NCBI GenBank assembly: GCA_037975125.1
Contig: CM075857.1
Coordinates: forward strand, 87,504,199 to 87,568,198
Source of the DNA: Latrodectus hesperus
Taxonomy: Eukaryota; Arthropoda; Arachnida; Araneae; Theridiidae
Length of the DNA: 64,000 nucleotides
Reading direction: 5' to 3'
The notes beneath the pieces were generated by a model. It was not told the DNA's origin and searched no databases. It worked only from the letters and a program-made list of their open reading frames with translations. Shown in pieces: positions 62,936 to 64,000 of the stretch. Every line of letters begins with the position of its first letter. Position 1 is the stretch's first letter. Both the position numbers and the translations under genes were made by a program.

Positions 62936-64000
62936 TTACTTTACATTACGATAAGGAGCTAATCTATCATAATGTACTACCTTTGGTTTTGAAGAAGATG
63001 ATTTCCTTATACGAACCACGACGTCGTTCAGTCTTTTTAGGACTGTGTAGGGACCTTCCCAGTTGGCTTGCAACTTTGGAGAAAGTCCTTTACGTCGAAT
63101 CGGGTTCCACAACCAAACTTTGTCACCTTCTTGAAATTCATGTCCTGTCACTCTTGTGTCATACCTTGTCTTCATTCTTTCGGTCGTCAGGTTGATTCGG
63201 TCTCGAGCGAAGTTATGGACATCTGCAAGACGTGCCTGAAGGTCTCGAAGGTATTCCTCTGGCGATGAAGATGTATCCAGTGGACGACCAAACTGAAGAT
63301 CACAAGGGAGACGAAGTTCGTGACCAAAAAGCATCTGTGAAGGAGTATATCCGGTAGTCTCATGGACAGCACTGCGATATGCAAGCAGAAACAGCGGTAG
63401 CTTCAAATCCCAATCTTGCTGATTTCTGGAAACCATAAGTGAGAGATTATTCAAGATGGTTCTGTTAAACCTTTCTACCATGCCATCTGATTGTGGGTGT
63501 AGTGGCGTGGTCTGCGTCTTGTCTATTCCGAGAATTTGACACATTCCTTTAAACACAACAGAGGTGAAATTTGTCCCTTGATCAGAATGAATTTGTAAGG
63601 GTGTGCCGAATCTGGAAACCCATTGCTGCACTAGAACCTCGGCTACTGTAATCGCCTCTTGATCGGGGATTGCAAACGCTTCAGGCCACTTAGTAAAGTA
63701 GTCCATGACAACTAGTATGTATTTGTTGCCATTTGAAGATCGTGGTAAAGGATCCAAAATGTCTAATGCTATTCGCTCAAAAGGTGGTCCTACGTTGTAC
63801 CGCTGCAACCTTCCTCGGCTATGTTTCTTTGGTCCCTTACTTGCACAGTCATCACAATATTGACACCATTTCTCTACATCTTGCCTAGTTTTGCTCCAAT
63901 AGAAGCGTTCTCGAACTTTCTGTAGAGTTTTCATTACTCCAAAGTGGCCTCCAGTTGAGCTACTATGCAATTCTTTCAAAACATCTGAAATTCTTGATTT
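62936..64000 (-). CDS. Ty3/gypsy integrase (C-terminal part of Pol), 5' end outside window
   Basis: The frame is open to the window edge and ends with TAA at 62936-62938. Counting from the Leu codon at 63979 as residue 1, the zinc-binding region has His5, His12, Cys42 and Cys45. The catalytic core has Asp73 (ALDILDPLP), Asp133 (HSDQGTNF) and Glu169 (VERFNR), a DD35E spacing. The C-terminal part has the GPY/F motif (WEGPYTVLKRLNDVVVRIRK) and ends YDRLAPYRNVK. The enzyme joins element cDNA ends to target DNA. Asp76 stands where most relatives have Gly (DILGPLP), a small oddity. The frame is undamaged here, so the element may be young. RT, RNase H and Gag must lie beyond the right edge. Confidence 0.95.
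   Translation of the reverse strand, partial: KSRISDVLKELHSSSTGGHFGVMKTLQKVRERFYWSKTRQDVEKWCQYCDDCASKGPKKHSRGRLQRYNVGPPFERIALDILDPLPRSSNGNKYILVVMDYFTKWPEAFAIPDQEAITVAEVLVQQWVSRFGTPLQIHSDQGTNFTSVVFKGMCQILGIDKTQTTPLHPQSDGMVERFNRTILNNLSLMVSRNQQDWDLKLPLFLLAYRSAVHETTGYTPSQMLFGHELRLPCDLQFGRPLDTSSSPEEYLRDLQARLADVHNFARDRINLTTERMKTRYDTRVTGHEFQEGDKVWLWNPIRRKGLSPKLQANWEGPYTVLKRLNDVVVRIRKSSSSKPKVVHYDRLAPYRNVK

Noticed and set aside
62983..63384. Plus- and minus-strand frames of 65-70 codons overlapping the integrase
   Set aside because: They are shadows of the integrase frame.

Overview
The window looks like nuclear DNA of an arthropod, most likely a chelicerate and probably a spider. This is inferred from the very AT-rich sequence, small GT-AG-spliced exons scattered through kilobases of intron, many (TA)n tracts, tRNA-derived SINEs, and RNase H-bearing LINE, Jockey and Ty3/gypsy relics. 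Nothing suggests a prokaryotic or organellar origin: there are no operons, no rRNA, and no intact ORF longer than about 350 codons outside transposable elements.

One host gene is certain. Seven exons on the plus strand between 7763 and 15411 encode the C-terminal 242 residues of Eyes absent (Eya), the transcriptional co-activator and HAD-class phosphatase of the retinal-determination network. Splice phases agree across all six introns. The exon carrying the nucleophilic Asp motif, and everything N-terminal to it, is not seen in bases 1-7762 and should lie upstream of the window. Bases 1-7762 are therefore probably eya intron, with a few higher-GC islands that could be regulatory. The eya introns hold three copies of an hAT-like MITE and several SINEs.

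From about 15.4 kb to 50 kb the window is essentially intergenic. It holds SINEs of several tRNA-derived families, many with exact target-site duplications; long (TA)n tracts; a palindromic Harbinger-like MITE; a non-autonomous element inside a split (TA)n tract; two 3' ends of one LINE family; and a heavily decayed copy of an arthropod transposon-associated gene of unknown function (about 39.7-40.8 kb). A short higher-GC stretch at 36.7-37.1 kb contains open frames and a good splice acceptor that I cannot assign.

From 50.8 kb to the end transposable elements dominate. Three related RNase H LINE fragments lie at 50.8-51.4, 52.5-53.1 and 53.3-55.85 kb; the longest keeps RT, RNase H and a Cys-His tail, broken by two frameshifts. 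A decayed RNase H LINE relic with an internal 116-bp duplication lies at 56.9-57.9 kb. A Ty3/gypsy element on the minus strand runs off the right edge; it has an intact integrase and a 3' LTR interrupted by a truncated Jockey. I see no CRISPR, toxin, viral or biosynthetic system. The most notable items are the mosaic SINE families, the hAT-like MITE trio inside eya, the foldback structures, the microsatellite-embedded element and the unassigned open frames near 36.9 kb.
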